64,000 nt of DNA from assembly GCF_026262505.1 (NCBI RefSeq), contig NC_067205.1, forward strand, positions 13,330,001-13,394,000. The letters are read 5' to 3'. Positions within the stretch are counted from its first letter, which is position 1. Every line of letters starts with the position of its first letter. Positions 39,379 through 49,908 of this stretch are shown in pieces. The notes below the pieces were generated by a model. It ran no database searches. It worked only from the letters and a program-made list of their open reading frames with translations, and was not told the DNA's origin. This stretch comes from Trichomonas vaginalis G3 (Eukaryota > Parabasalia > Trichomonadida > Trichomonadidae). The position numbers and the translations under genes were made by a program.

Positions 39379-40380
39379 TTAAATCCAGAATATATATTTT
39401 AGTCGTCACTTTTTCAAAAAAAATTCGGGTATTTAGATATGTTAAAAAAAATTAAGAACTAAGTATGCTGTAACTGTCTGATTTGAAAAATTGAGTTAAT
39501 GTCTATTATTGACCTCAGTAAAGAATCTTTTTTTGATATGAAATTTAGAATCCTGAGACTATCTTTAGCTCATTGATAAAGATGTGTGATCAATAAGATT
39601 AGAAATTTTATCTCATTGGTTAATTTAAATATATTCTTGAAAAATATTCAGATAATAATGGGTATTTTGGTGAAATTTATATATTTCTTATATGTGTGAT
39701 AAATTTTGGAATCCCATAGCTTTAATATTTCTATAAATTTAAGATTAATGTTCAAAATTCACAGTTTGTGCCGACTGGTACGTTTCCGCATTGATAGCTG
39801 AACAATGATTGGTCAAAAGTAGAAGTCATAAATATCCAAGCATCCAACAACTTAAAGATGTATTCGAATTTTTGATGTGGAATCGCATATCTTTTATGGA
39901 GATTATTTCAACATACATATCACTGTTAATGAATTGGAAAATTACTTCTGTCAATTCGGCGAAGTTGAGATGAGTCTCACTATTAAAGGCAAAGGCTTTG
40001 AAGATTGAGTCAATTTGCATCAGACTGTTGAGTTTATGGATATTATACTAATGTTCAACCTATAAAATAATGTTGAAGCTAACTTGTGATCCAATACTAT
40101 TCATAAAAAAAAAATCAAGAAATAATCTTTTGCTATTAGTAAATTTTAATGCATAAAATGAAACAAGAGATATTAGTTTTAACTAAGTTCCAGTCCAGAA
40201 TGCTGTTCTATAACTCATTTTCCATAAAAAATATTGTCATAAAGATGAAAATAAAAAATAATTGATTTATGTCTTGAAAAACTAGATGTCCATGCCATAT
40301 GTATATCCTTAATAACTCTTAAATTTGGTCTTGCAAAATTCTTTGAAAAATCACCCATTGAATGTCATTGAAAAAATTGA
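39379..40380. other. Intergenic with a possible RRM gene relic
   Basis: No full gene. At 39886-40008 on the plus strand, about 40 codons read HIFYGDYFNIHITVNELENY followed by FCQFGEVE and KGKGFED. They resemble part of an RNA-recognition motif (the helix and 'FGEVE' strand). No start or remaining domain is present. A plus-strand TCACTTTTTC at 39405 looks like an orphan initiator. Confidence 0.35.
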
Positions 40381-40437
40381 GATTTAATCGTTGGTTTCTA
40401 TTCAAACTGTGAAAAATTAAGAATAAACATTTTCCTT

Positions 40438-41103
40438 TTGCTTTCCTCAGAGGATATCGTAGCTCAGGCTGATGACGTTGTCATTAGCCTCGATGAACTC
40501 GAAGGTCTTAAGTTCGGAGATAGAGTTGATGATTCGATCATTCATTTCTTGTGTAATTCTGAAGATCACAGATTTCAACAAGAAATGATGAATTATAAGT
40601 TTGTTTCTCCATATGTTACACAACTGTTTCAGAGAACACCAGAAGAAAATGCAATATATCTCTTTGAAGACTTCTCATTTACAAAATATGATTTAATTTT
40701 CTTTCCGATTTCCAACCTTAGAACGGATCACTTATGTCATTGGTCGTTGGTCGTTTGGTGCTCTGGAAAGAAGAATCGTTTCCTCCATTTTGATTCTTTA
40801 AAAAATAGAAACATTATACCTGCCAAAAACTTTGTACAAAAGATTATACATTGCTTAAAGATCAAGTCTTACTCGTTCAAAAATATGAAGGGACCAATTC
40901 AAGATAATACAACAGATTGTGGTATGTATTTGATGGCAATTATGGATGAAATAGCAACCACAAGAAAGGTCTCTGAAGAAATGAAGACGAAAATTACACC
41001 AGATTACATCAAAAATTTCAGAACTTTACTATCTCAATGCATTGCTAACTATAACACAACATTGAAAGGATGGGAATGCTATAGAGAAATGTTGACGAAC
41101 TGA
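40438..41103 (+). CDS. SENP8/Ulp1-type C48 cysteine protease (deneddylase-like)
   Basis: About 221 codons, the size of NEDP1/SENP8. The catalytic set is visible: H101 (HWSLVV), D119 (HFDSL), Q155 and C161 (QDNTTDCGMY). DDVVISLDELEGL, then DDSIIHFLC and FVSPYVTQLF match the N-terminal part of SENP8 (VSLL..WLNDHIIGF, FISPEVTQF). This family removes NEDD8 or SUMO from targets in the nucleus and cytosol. The frame is open from 40381 but has no ATG before codon 50 (40585), which would delete part of the fold. The true start may be a non-ATG codon, an upstream exon or lost. Confidence 0.8.
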   Translation: MLSSEDIVAQADDVVISLDELEGLKFGDRVDDSIIHFLCNSEDHRFQQEMMNYKFVSPYVTQLFQRTPEENAIYLFEDFSFTKYDLIFFPISNLRTDHLCHWSLVVWCSGKKNRFLHFDSLKNRNIIPAKNFVQKIIHCLKIKSYSFKNMKGPIQDNTTDCGMYLMAIMDEIATTRKVSEEMKTKITPDYIKNFRTLLSQCIANYNTTLKGWECYREMLTN

Positions 41104-41530
41104 TTTATCAAAGTTCTTTACTTTATATTATTATTTTTATTTATTTATTTATTTATTGTTATATACTATATTAAACTATCCATGATATTATATAAATATT
41201 TTAACCGATCCCATGAAACAAATTATCTCCATAATTTGTTTCATTAAATCTCTTTCACTGAATTCGCATACTCTCAAGAAACATACTTTCCATTATATCA
41301 TTATTTTTATTCAAAAGATATTTATGGAAAGATTCCACTAAGTTATGGGAATCATACTCTGAAACGAGAGGAGAGGAGAGCGGTACATCTCACAAAAATT
41401 GACATTGTAAAGTTAAACAGTTTACAATTGTAAAATGACAAATTTGCCACTTATTTGCCAACTCCAAAAAAAAGTTTGGCGCCAAATCGCAAAAGTGTCA
41501 TAATCACATGGTGGACCACAGCTTGAGTCG
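41104..41530. other. Intergenic with TTTA/ATTT microsatellite
   Basis: A short (TTTA)n run lies near 41135-41158. Otherwise no gene or clear element. Confidence 0.4.
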
Positions 41531-42277
41531 CCGCCGACTATTCACTTGCTGGGATGCTACGCAGCCTTTGATCTGGCCAATCATAGTGCTGCTCCATCCA
41601 CATCAGCAAGTGATTTCGGCTGGAGATCTCCAATGGGTCTTCCATGAGGTTTCTGCAAGCCAGAAGCACAATATCTATGCAGCCTAGCTGCTAAGATAGC
41701 GTAGCTAGGCTGCATAATTATTGTGCTTCTGGCGATATTAGTTATTCGTTATTGCCTTCATGCATTTACACTACCGTCCCCTGGTCCCCAAAGGGCCAAG
41801 GATTCTGTAATTACTCGAGCAGAGCAAGGTTCTTCCGAGATCTCTCATTCCATCGAAAGATCTCGGAAGAACTTTGCCTTAAACTACTCAATTACTGTTC
41901 ACTGGTTTTCAAAGAGCCAGGGATTCTGTAGTTGATCTAATAAGGCAGAGTTTTTTCCGAAGTCTCTCATTTGATGAGAGGCCTCGGAAAAAACTCTGTC
42001 TTAAGATAGCGTACTTGTGATCTCTAGCAATTTGTGTGTCAGAGAATGTAAATTTATTCGACTAGGACAGAGTTTTTCCGAAGTCTCTCATTTGATGAGA
42101 GGCCTCGGAAGAACTCTGCCCTAGTGTAATGTAGTTGTGGTGCTTGGCCCACAAAGAGCGAGAGAACATGTCTGTAATTCGTTTATGCTGAAGTTATCTG
42201 GATGTCTCTCAAATGAGAGAGGAAATCCAGATAACTTCAGCATAAGTTAATGCAGATGTAATTCTCTGGCTCTTTGT
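41531..42277. repeat. Array of six long imperfect hairpins
   Basis: Six inverted repeats follow each other: 41531-41624, 41660-41732, 41808-41895, 41942-42002, 42063-42123 and 42153-42277. Most have 20-30 paired bases per arm, small loops and a few mismatches. The fourth and fifth are near copies (both contain TCTCTCATTTGATGAGAG). The third and fourth are preceded by a similar 32-base direct repeat (CTGGT...AAAG...GATTCTGTA). There is no coding potential. They could be structured RNA precursors, a fold-back element or DNA cruciforms. Confidence 0.8.
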
Positions 42278-43075
42278 CGGCATTAAACTTTTTATTTGTC
42301 TCTGGCCACTCTGAAAATTATGTAAACTTCCCAAATTTGTCAAAAAAAAATTCAAATTTGAGATAAACTTTTCCCTAATATTTCATTTCTCCTTTGAATT
42401 CTTACATTTAACTCTATTATCTTGTTCATATTCATTTCTCTAAAGTTTTTCTCAAAACAATACCGCCTTTTCATATTCAATACTATTGTCCACCTTTCGT
42501 CCAACTTAAATAATTGATTTAGAAACAACAAAACAAAATAGATAAAAATAAATAATGCAGCAAGGTCCAGAAAGACCTAAAAAATCGAAATGACGGAGTG
42601 GATTTTTGATATAACTCACTAAATGGAAATTATGAGATATTATAATTAAATTTTTCACATTATCCGAGATATAAGAAAACTAGCATCCAGGTAGCTCGGA
42701 TATATAGGTAGTATCTATTTTTGGAGAAAACTCCAAAAGTTAAAGTTATGATTTACTAATGAAAACAATTATAAGAGAAACAAGTAGCTGAAAAGGAGCA
42801 TCATTTGATGTGACAAACAATTACTTATTCGTAAGTTTCTGCAATGTCTGTTCGAGGAGAAATGCTGCTTGATTTGGATGAACGTTTATGAGTTTTTAGA
42901 GTAAATAGTTGAAGAATTTGGAGTTCCGAGCATGAGTATGTTAAGTGGACAGTAGAGAAATTTGGTAGCAATGCATAACGGTTGCAATATTTTCGGTAGT
43001 TCAGAATAGAATCTGTTTGAGCATAAACATCAGATTGTTAGATATCCTTCAAGAGTAATTTTCGGAGCTAAAAGT
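42278..43075. other. Region before the Hsp70 fragment, possibly its decayed 5' part
   Basis: No intact frame. Just upstream of 43076 the frame still reads like Hsp70 (YPSRVIFGAKS), but stops cut it off by 43007, and further upstream only scattered ATGs occur (42846, MSVRGEMLLDLD). This fits a decayed 5' portion. Confidence 0.4.
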
Positions 43076-44683
43076 TTGATTGGTCATAAATATCAAGATC
43101 ATTCAGTTCGGGAACTTTTGGAGAATGTTGGTTTCGAAATTCAACCTGACGAAGATGATAATCCATTAATCGTAGTTGACGGCAAGAAATACATGCCAGA
43201 AGAAATTCTTAGTTTCTTGTTAGAACATGTAAAGGAAACATACAAGTGCGCTACAGGCCGAGAAGCTACAGACTGCGTCATTACAGTTCCAGCTAACTTC
43301 AACGACGCCCAAAGAAACGCTACCAAAACAGCTGCAAGAATCGCCAACTTAAATGTCCGCAAGTTCCTCAGCGAACCAACAGCTGCCGCCATCGCCTACT
43401 ACAACATCGAACCAAAGGATAAAATCCATTTGTTAGTTTTCGACTTTGGTGTTCGTACACTCGATGTTTCCATCGTTTACATTGATGGCCAGGTATTCAA
43501 TGTCAAGGCTGTCGCTGGTAACTCAAACTTAGGTGGCGCAGATATAGATAAAATCATCGCTGACTATTGCATTGAACAATTCAAGAAGAAGCAGTCTGAC
43601 TTTAATCCAAAGGATCCAAACAACAAGAAAAACATGGCACTTCTTCTTAGATCAGCAGAAGAAACAAAGATAGCACTTAGCTCAATGGATAACTCACAGA
43701 TTACCGTTCCAAACTTTTACAATGGCCAAGATCTTAATGTCAGGCTTAGAGTTAATAAGCTCAGCGACTTGATTGAGCTAATTCTTGACCAAATTTCAAC
43801 TCCAATTCATTCTGCCCTCAAAGCAGCTGGTCTCAAACCAGCCAACATCGATGGTGTCTTGCTTGTCGGTGGTTCCAGCATGATCCCAGCTGTTAAGGAT
43901 AAACTTGAAGAAATCTTCCCAGAAAAGATCAAGTACGCCTTAAATCCATTGAAGGCTGTATCTGCTGGTGCAGCCACAATTTGCCAGAAGTTCATGAATG
44001 ATCAAATCAAAGACTTCGAAGATGTCAAGGATTATGTCCGTCAAAGAACTGTTTCACCACCAATGTTCGCTTCAGGAACAATAGTTGTCGTTGATGTCCA
44101 GCCAATTAGCATTGGTATCAAGACAGCAAACGACGGATTCCAGAAGTTCATACTCTCCAACAAGCCAATCCCACAGAAAGCACAAATTGCCTACAAGGTC
44201 AAAGATAATAATACTTTCACCATTGAAATCTACCAAGGCGAAAGCAACAAATGCTCAGAAAACATATTCCTCAGAGAAGTCACTTTCAAGAACATTCCAA
44301 AGCAATCTATACAAATTCTTCTTTCTATCGCTATTAACAATGAAGGTATCATCACTGTCGAAGCTTTTGATCCTGAAACAAAATATGACAAGACAATCGA
44401 CTTCCACTACGATCCCATGCTTTATGATGAAAGGGTTCAGGAGATTATCAGAAAGCATAAGGCTGCAAATGAATCTGAAAGGAAGAAGGCTGAAGAAAAA
44501 TTAACTCAATTATACGATGAAAGCAGGAAGTTGAAGAGCACCAATAGAGATTTATATATGCAAATTCAGCATCAAATCGATGAAGCACTTGATGAAATCG
44601 ATGAAATGGAAGATTCAGGAGACTTCAAGAAATTCTTTGAACTTGCTGATCAAATCAGTAAGAAGATTCAGAGCAATATTTAG
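43076..44683 (+). pseudogene. Hsp70-family protein, N-terminally truncated
   Basis: 535 codons of an Hsp70 of normally about 640. Present are VITVPANFNDAQR, EPTAAAIAYY, LLVGGSSMIPAV and the substrate-binding beta domain, followed by a helical lid ending KKIQSNI with no EEVD. The start of the nucleotide-binding domain with the first phosphate loop (DLGTT) is missing. The second phosphate motif is FDFGVRTLDVS instead of the usual FDLGGGTFDVS, so ATPase activity is unlikely. Codon use remains healthy and the remaining frame has no stops, so this is either a young pseudogene or a divergent non-ATPase product. The start is not defined. Confidence 0.7.
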
Positions 44684-44912
44684 ATATAACATTTTAAGTT
44701 AAAAGGTTTTTATATAAATTTTATTTAGATTTTATCTAATTACACAATCTAAATAGAGAGAAATTAATTCTTTTTATCCATTTCTTGGTACTTAAACAAA
44801 ATGTTACTTATTTCTATCGCATATGGAGTATATATATATATATATTTTTTTTTTTGAAGGTAAGTGAGACGAATTCCTGAATTTATAAATAACAGGAATT
44901 AGATTTAATATG
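44684..44912. other. Intergenic
   Basis: Short AT-rich spacer with a (TA)n/T-run at about 44829-44857. No gene. Confidence 0.4.
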
Positions 44913-44914
44913 TA

Positions 44915-45285
44915 TAGTTGCGTCGTTTCCAGTGGAAACGTAAAATCGGGAGTCGCCAAAAGAGAGGTTCATTTAGATCGCTCGTTGATATAAATGCATA
45001 TAAAAAGACCCTTATTAATAAAGCATTTTAGATATTAAGTGCGGGCATATTTTTTACAGACATTTAAATTTCGAAATATATCTTATTGTCTTTGTTTTTT
45101 AATTTTTTGATTGATTTAGACATACAATCAGATTGTGCTTTTAATTTTAATAGCGATTGCAGTGGTTTCGCAGTTATTTTCTTATTGTAGCTTGCTCCAA
45201 AAAGCAAAACTTTCATCAAATTTTAAAATTTTTAGTGTCAGATTTTCCTCCCGATTTTACGTTTCCACTGGAAACGACGCAACTA
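44915..45285. mobile_element. Short non-autonomous (MITE-like) copy of the pogo-like family
   Basis: 371 bases with both ends intact and TA on either side, no coding capacity. Its last 63 bases are nearly identical to the last 63 of the larger element (45223-45285 and 46206-46268). Confidence 0.6.
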
Positions 45286-45942
45286 TATGAGGCAGATGAT
45301 AGTAAGAATCACATTTCGTATGTTGCTGGTATAAGTGCTGCAGGTCAACGATTACAACCAATGCTTTTAAGCAACAGAATCCACACAGATCCTGATCTGG
45401 AGAGCACTTTTGCATTCAATTATTTTAAATTTGTCAAAACTCCAAAAGGTTATCAAACTCAAGCAAGCATGATAGAATGGATCAAACAGGTGTTGATTCC
45501 ATATGTTAATATTGTTAGAACTGACAGTCAAATCGAACAAAGTCCTTTAGTACTTGTAATGGATGGTCTCTCCACACATTTCAATGATATTGTCAGAAAT
45601 GCGCTTCAACCAATTGAACCTTTCATTTTGGTAGCATTGCCTCCACATTCGTCGCACAGATCCCAACCATTAGATAATGTATGCTTTGCTACAATGAAAA
45701 ATGCTTTCAAAAATATCAAACCACGCAAAGACTTAACAGACTTTTCGGCAAAAATTGTCAGGATAAAAGAAGCAATTGACAGGTCATTTACCAACGAAAA
45801 CATAATCAAATCTTGGGAAAATTGTGGATTCAACATAACATACTTTAAAGGTTTTATTGTCAAAGTTTCGTGGGATGAATCATTTGGCATGACATTATTG
45901 AACTATGCAAATCATACTCATGAAAATAATGAAGCAGTTTAA
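45286..45942 (+). pseudogene. Truncated pogo-like DDE transposase
   Basis: About 218 codons of a DDE_1 transposase. It shows the second catalytic Asp (LVLVMDGLSTH) and the third region (LPPHSSHRSQPLDN), typical of pogo/Tigger. The DNA-binding N-terminus and the first catalytic motif are gone, replaced by end-repeat sequence of the neighbouring short copy, which is why the open frame starts upstream of it at 45157. Not functional by itself. Confidence 0.7.
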
Positions 45943-46268
45943 TGACATATCAAAGAGCTTACCTATACTTTTCTATGTTCTAAACATCTTGTTTCTTTAT
46001 ATATCACATTATATTACTACTCATTTGGTTCAATACCAAAATATTTTTTTCAAATTATATTATGCAATCTTTTTAATCTTTGTGATTAACAATGAAATTC
46101 ATTCAGATATATATCGACAACAACAAGTTAATACATTTATCATATGGTTGCAAATCAAAACAACGCATTTTTATTGCTGTAGGAGAAGAAATAAAATAAG
46201 GTTTCCGAAAATTTTTAGTGTCAGATTTTCCTCCCGATTTTACGTTTCCACTGGAAACGACGCAACTA

Positions 46269-47347
46269 TAATGTATAATTCAATCCGATTCATTATGCAT
46301 ATATGGCATGTATATATCATGTTTCTTTTTGTCCGAAAAAGTTAAATAAAGTTTTATGTTGTATAGTATGAAGATATAAACGAGAAAGTACAAGAATTTC
46401 TTGTGTATGAACTGATATTGCGTTGTTCCTTTCCTTTTGAATTTGATTAAATGTTCATTAATCATTTCTTATTGGATATCAAATGCATAGTTACATTGTG
46501 ATTTATGAGTTGAATAACACTGTTCGACTTAAAATAAAACCATATATTAGCCACAACGAACACAGTTCAAGATGAATTCGTTGGAAAAAAACATAAATGA
46601 AAGGATTTTTGGTCATTAAAATGTTATGCATAAGATGCAATGATCAATAAAGATAGAATTATTTGAAAATGCAGAGATTTTTGTGAAAATTTAGTAAATT
46701 TTATTGAGTTTTATGTTTTTTATTTTTCATATAATTTCAAACTTGAATTGTATGATCAAATATATGCATATTTTGATCCGAAAATTTATGGCATCAAAAT
46801 TTCAATTGAATTTAAGGGTGGCTTCCGACCAAATTGTCACTTTTTACCCCAAGTGAGAAAATTTCGTAATTTATAACCAAGTTTTTTAAAATCTATATTT
46901 AATAAAGATTCTATTTTTCTTATTAAATTTCAAAAATGAGGGGGTTCGGAATCGTCCACAAATTGCCGAAAGGGTTTTTGCCAGTTTTGAATCCGCTTAT
47001 TTTTATCGACCAAAATTATAATAAATATAATTTTCGATAAGTATTCTACCCAAATGATTCTTCAAAAAATTATTTTTCGGATTTTATTCCGTAAAAAAAC
47101 GTTACAGAAAACGCCTAGAAAATTTCGAATTTTCCCTAAAAAATTCAGTGCAGGTCGATTTAAGAGATTTTTCAAAAATAATCATATCAGTAGATAGGGT
47201 ATAATATAGAGGAGCTTTATGAATAACTCAAAATCCGGGAAACTCAATATTCAACGAGAAAAACGCTTAACGAATCTCACTTTTGGTGTAAACATCACAA
47301 AAAATTGAGAGAGCTTAAATTTTATTGTAAAGTGACAAAAATTTTAA
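46269..47347. other. Intergenic, AT-rich
   Basis: No gene found. A plus-strand TCACTTTTTACC lies at about 46842 without a matching gene. Just before the CK2 gene the strand carries AAAGTGACA, an initiator in the opposite orientation. Confidence 0.4.
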
Positions 47348-48007
47348 ATGCATTCAAGATATTCAACTAGAACAGCGCCCCATCGTATTTTTATTCAAGC
47401 ATTGAACGAAAATGGATCAAGTAAAGACTGGAAGAAGTCGTTTCTTGAAGATCCAAACAATAAATGGCTTTGTGATATTCCAGATGATTACATTAATGAA
47501 ATTAACAATGTTTACGGACTTTCAGATGAAATAGACAACTTCAACGAATGCAAAGATATCATTACGCATAAAATAAAAAGTGAAAATATTGATCCAGGAA
47601 AATATATCGAAGTTGAGAGGAATTTACCGATTGCATATGGAATGATTCATGCAAGATACATCATGTCGCCAGATGGAATGAACAATATGACAGAAAAATA
47701 CAAAAGAAAAATATTCGGAACTTGCCCTAGATACTCTTGCAATAACGAACCATTATTACCTATAGGTATAAGTAGTCAAACTAAGGTTTCTACGGTTAAA
47801 GTTTTTTGTCCTTGCTGCAGAAGGATTTACGAGCCTCGCCCGCCTGTAAGCTTAGATGGAGCATTCTTTGGTCCAAATGTTGCTCATATGCTGATTGATC
47901 ATTTAGATATTTTCGATCATAATTTATTATATAAACCATACATTAGAAAAGCCTGTGGTTTCAAGGTTTATGATCCTAGATTTGACGCAAAGCAACGTTT
48001 TCCATGA
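47348..48007 (+). CDS. CK2B: Casein kinase II regulatory (beta) subunit
   Basis: 219 residues, normal for CK2 beta. It has the conserved acidic patch near residues 58-70, YGMIHARYIMSPDGM (usually YGLIHARYI), the zinc ribbon with C126, C131, C154 and C157 (CPRYSC and CPCC), and GAFFGPNVAHML followed by KACGFKVY at the end. The subunit dimerises through the zinc ribbon and binds the catalytic alpha subunits. The spacing between cysteine pairs is near normal. The ATG at 47348 directly follows an ATTTTAA tract. Confidence 0.9.
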   Translation: MHSRYSTRTAPHRIFIQALNENGSSKDWKKSFLEDPNNKWLCDIPDDYINEINNVYGLSDEIDNFNECKDIITHKIKSENIDPGKYIEVERNLPIAYGMIHARYIMSPDGMNNMTEKYKRKIFGTCPRYSCNNEPLLPIGISSQTKVSTVKVFCPCCRRIYEPRPPVSLDGAFFGPNVAHMLIDHLDIFDHNLLYKPYIRKACGFKVYDPRFDAKQRFP

Positions 48008-48249
48008 GATATTTTTGTAAATTTACAATTTCAACATTATTCGCGAAAAACTTCTTGAAAAAAAGAGGAACAGAATAGCATCTAACATCTCATTACAATT
48101 TAATCTTTAATTTATTGATTTTTTGATATTATTTTCTTTTATTTTTTTGTTTTTTATTTTTGTTTGTTGTTTGAATAAAAATATGTTTGAATCTATATAT
48201 ATAATGCATGAACATAAGTTTACGATGACAAATAAACAAATATAAAAAA
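48008..48249. other. Convergent intergenic spacer
   Basis: T-rich, about 240 bases between two convergent genes. No gene. Confidence 0.5.
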
Positions 48250-49257
48250 TTACATAATATTAGGGTTGTAAATTCCATAAGTTTCACAGAATTTTGCAGT
48301 CTGTACCTTATAGTCATTATTATATTCCATCACTGGTACTTTAATTGGTAAATCAGCAGAAGGTAAGGAATTGATTTTTGTCCATTCTTCATCCCAATCG
48401 ATGTCTTTAAGAACACTTGGGTCCTTCATATATTCTTCTGTTTTCTTGAGAATATTAATCCACTCTCCTGAAATCATGAAATCACCCGGTTTCTCATCAA
48501 AAGTTTGTAATGAATACCAATTATCTTGAATCACTCTAGGAACAGCAATGAATTTGGTGCCTGGATTTGGTTCGCATTCAAATTTTATGTGATGATGTGC
48601 TGCAAACCAATATTTAGGTTGCTTTTTTTCTAGGATTTTTCGATAGTCTTGCATTCCAAAGTCATTAGAGTCATCTGAGTCAACAAGAGATTTTTTTGGG
48701 ATTATATCTCTAAACATTTTAGGAATTCCTGATGGCCAATCATGCGTAACGAATATGTTCAACTGCGTAAGCCCATAAACTTGAAAGTTTGAAAAAGCTC
48801 GTGTATGATTCACAGAATAGCATTCCTTTTTTCTTACAGGGAAATGTTCATAGACTTTTTTCCAATAGTTTTTCACGTTATATACTCCACTAGTGCATGT
48901 GATCAAAAGGTCACCAAAATAAATTTGAGAAGCTCTGCCAGCAAAGTAGACATCTGGTGTAATCCACCCTCCGAATGGAAGCTGAAAAATAATATCGGTG
49001 GATTCGTTATTTCCGCCAATTACAAGCATTTTGCAGGGAAGATGTTTCTCTCCATTAGCTATTTTATGAAATGAGCCGAAACCTTGCGTTCCATTTGGTC
49101 TCTTATAAGACAGCAAATCCGATTCTGTGATAAAAGCCTCTAAATCACCCGCGACAATAATTAAATCAAGTTTGGTGCCATTCTCCACAAGCTTATTCAC
49201 CTCATCAACAACTATATCCCATGAACCATGAACGCATCCGCAAACAAAAACTCTCAT
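48250..49257 (-). CDS. DBR1: RNA lariat debranching enzyme DBR1
   Basis: 335 residues of a calcineurin-like metallophosphoesterase that cuts the 2'-5' bond of intron lariats. Family motifs occur in order: CGCVHGSWD (metal ligands, with the DBR1-specific Cys), VAGDLEAF, GGNNES, LPFGGWITPDVYFAG, TCTSGVYN, FVTHDWPSGI and AAHHHIKF. It is close to human and yeast DBR1 over the catalytic domain and shorter than human DBR1 (about 540). The start is the ATG at 49255-49257 with good homology right from MRVFVCGC. Its presence implies that introns are spliced in this organism, although none is evident here. Confidence 0.9.
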   Translation of the reverse strand: MRVFVCGCVHGSWDIVVDEVNKLVENGTKLDLIIVAGDLEAFITESDLLSYKRPNGTQGFGSFHKIANGEKHLPCKMLVIGGNNESTDIIFQLPFGGWITPDVYFAGRASQIYFGDLLITCTSGVYNVKNYWKKVYEHFPVRKKECYSVNHTRAFSNFQVYGLTQLNIFVTHDWPSGIPKMFRDIIPKKSLVDSDDSNDFGMQDYRKILEKKQPKYWFAAHHHIKFECEPNPGTKFIAVPRVIQDNWYSLQTFDEKPGDFMISGEWINILKKTEEYMKDPSVLKDIDWDEEWTKINSLPSADLPIKVPVMEYNNDYKVQTAKFCETYGIYNPNIM

Positions 49258-49908
49258 AGAGATTAAAACAATATAGTTAAGTTCCTATGAAAAATTTTTG
49301 ACATTTTCTCAAAATTTGATCGATATGAATACAAATGCTGGTCGTGGAGTCAAAAATTCTACATTCAACATGATGAGTTCCCATTGCAATCGTGTATTTA
49401 ATATTCAGACGATATTGCAAAAATTTTGACCCAACAACAGCGTTTGTATTTTTATCAATTATTTTTTCAGGAGAATTCTCTAGACAGAACGTTTTCAATG
49501 AATTACAATTGACTAGAGAGTGATTTAATACTCATGTTGGATGAAACAAGAACAAATCAAGCACAGATTTTAATCTTCAAAAAATATTTGAAATTGTTGA
49601 GGATGTACAAATTCATGAAGAATGCATCACTATCTATTTGAAAAGAAAGTTCGTGAATGCGTGCATATTAAACGGCAATCAATTTGCAGATTTTAGCTTG
49701 AATCGGAATTCTTATCATGTTTGGATGCGCGTATTCTACATCTGTAATATAACAGCCAAATCTGTTAAGTCTCATTTTCCCCTCAAAATTGAACATAAAC
49801 GTGATCAATTTTTCTTCTCACAAAAAATATAATACAACTGAGATAGACAACATTTCAATAAAATTTTTCTATCAGATAAATTTTAAACGATAAAATCATT
49901 TTTTTCAA
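49258..49908. other. Intergenic, possible gene decay
   Basis: Contains short open frames on both strands (49277-49498 minus, 49638-49832 plus) with no ATG at a sensible place or no family match. Nothing I can support as a gene. The initiator of the following gene is at 49896. Confidence 0.4.
49896..49902 (+). promoter_or_regulatory. Initiator of the DUF3447/ankyrin gene
   Basis: TCATTTTTTTC lies 13 bases before the ATG at 49909, a good match to the trichomonad initiator. Confidence 0.5.

Larger units (their letters stand above)
44915..46268. mobile_element. Pogo/Tigger-like DNA transposon, rearranged
   Basis: The left end TAGTTGCGTCGTTTCC (44915) and right end (46268, its reverse complement) are flanked by TA, as in the Tc1/mariner/pogo superfamily. 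The end repeat of about 35 bp contains the palindrome CGTTTCCAGTGGAAACG. A second right end sits inside at 45245-45285. It is followed by TA and then by transposase codons, so the left 370 bases look like a short non-autonomous copy joined to a truncated transposase copy. Confidence 0.7.

Noticed and set aside
45905-46345. Plus-strand frame after the transposase
   Set aside because: AT-rich reading across the transposon tail and its end repeat, no domain.
49277-49832. Two small frames between DBR1 and the ankyrin gene
   Set aside because: The minus frame starts with TTG, neither shows a domain, and codon use is not convincing.
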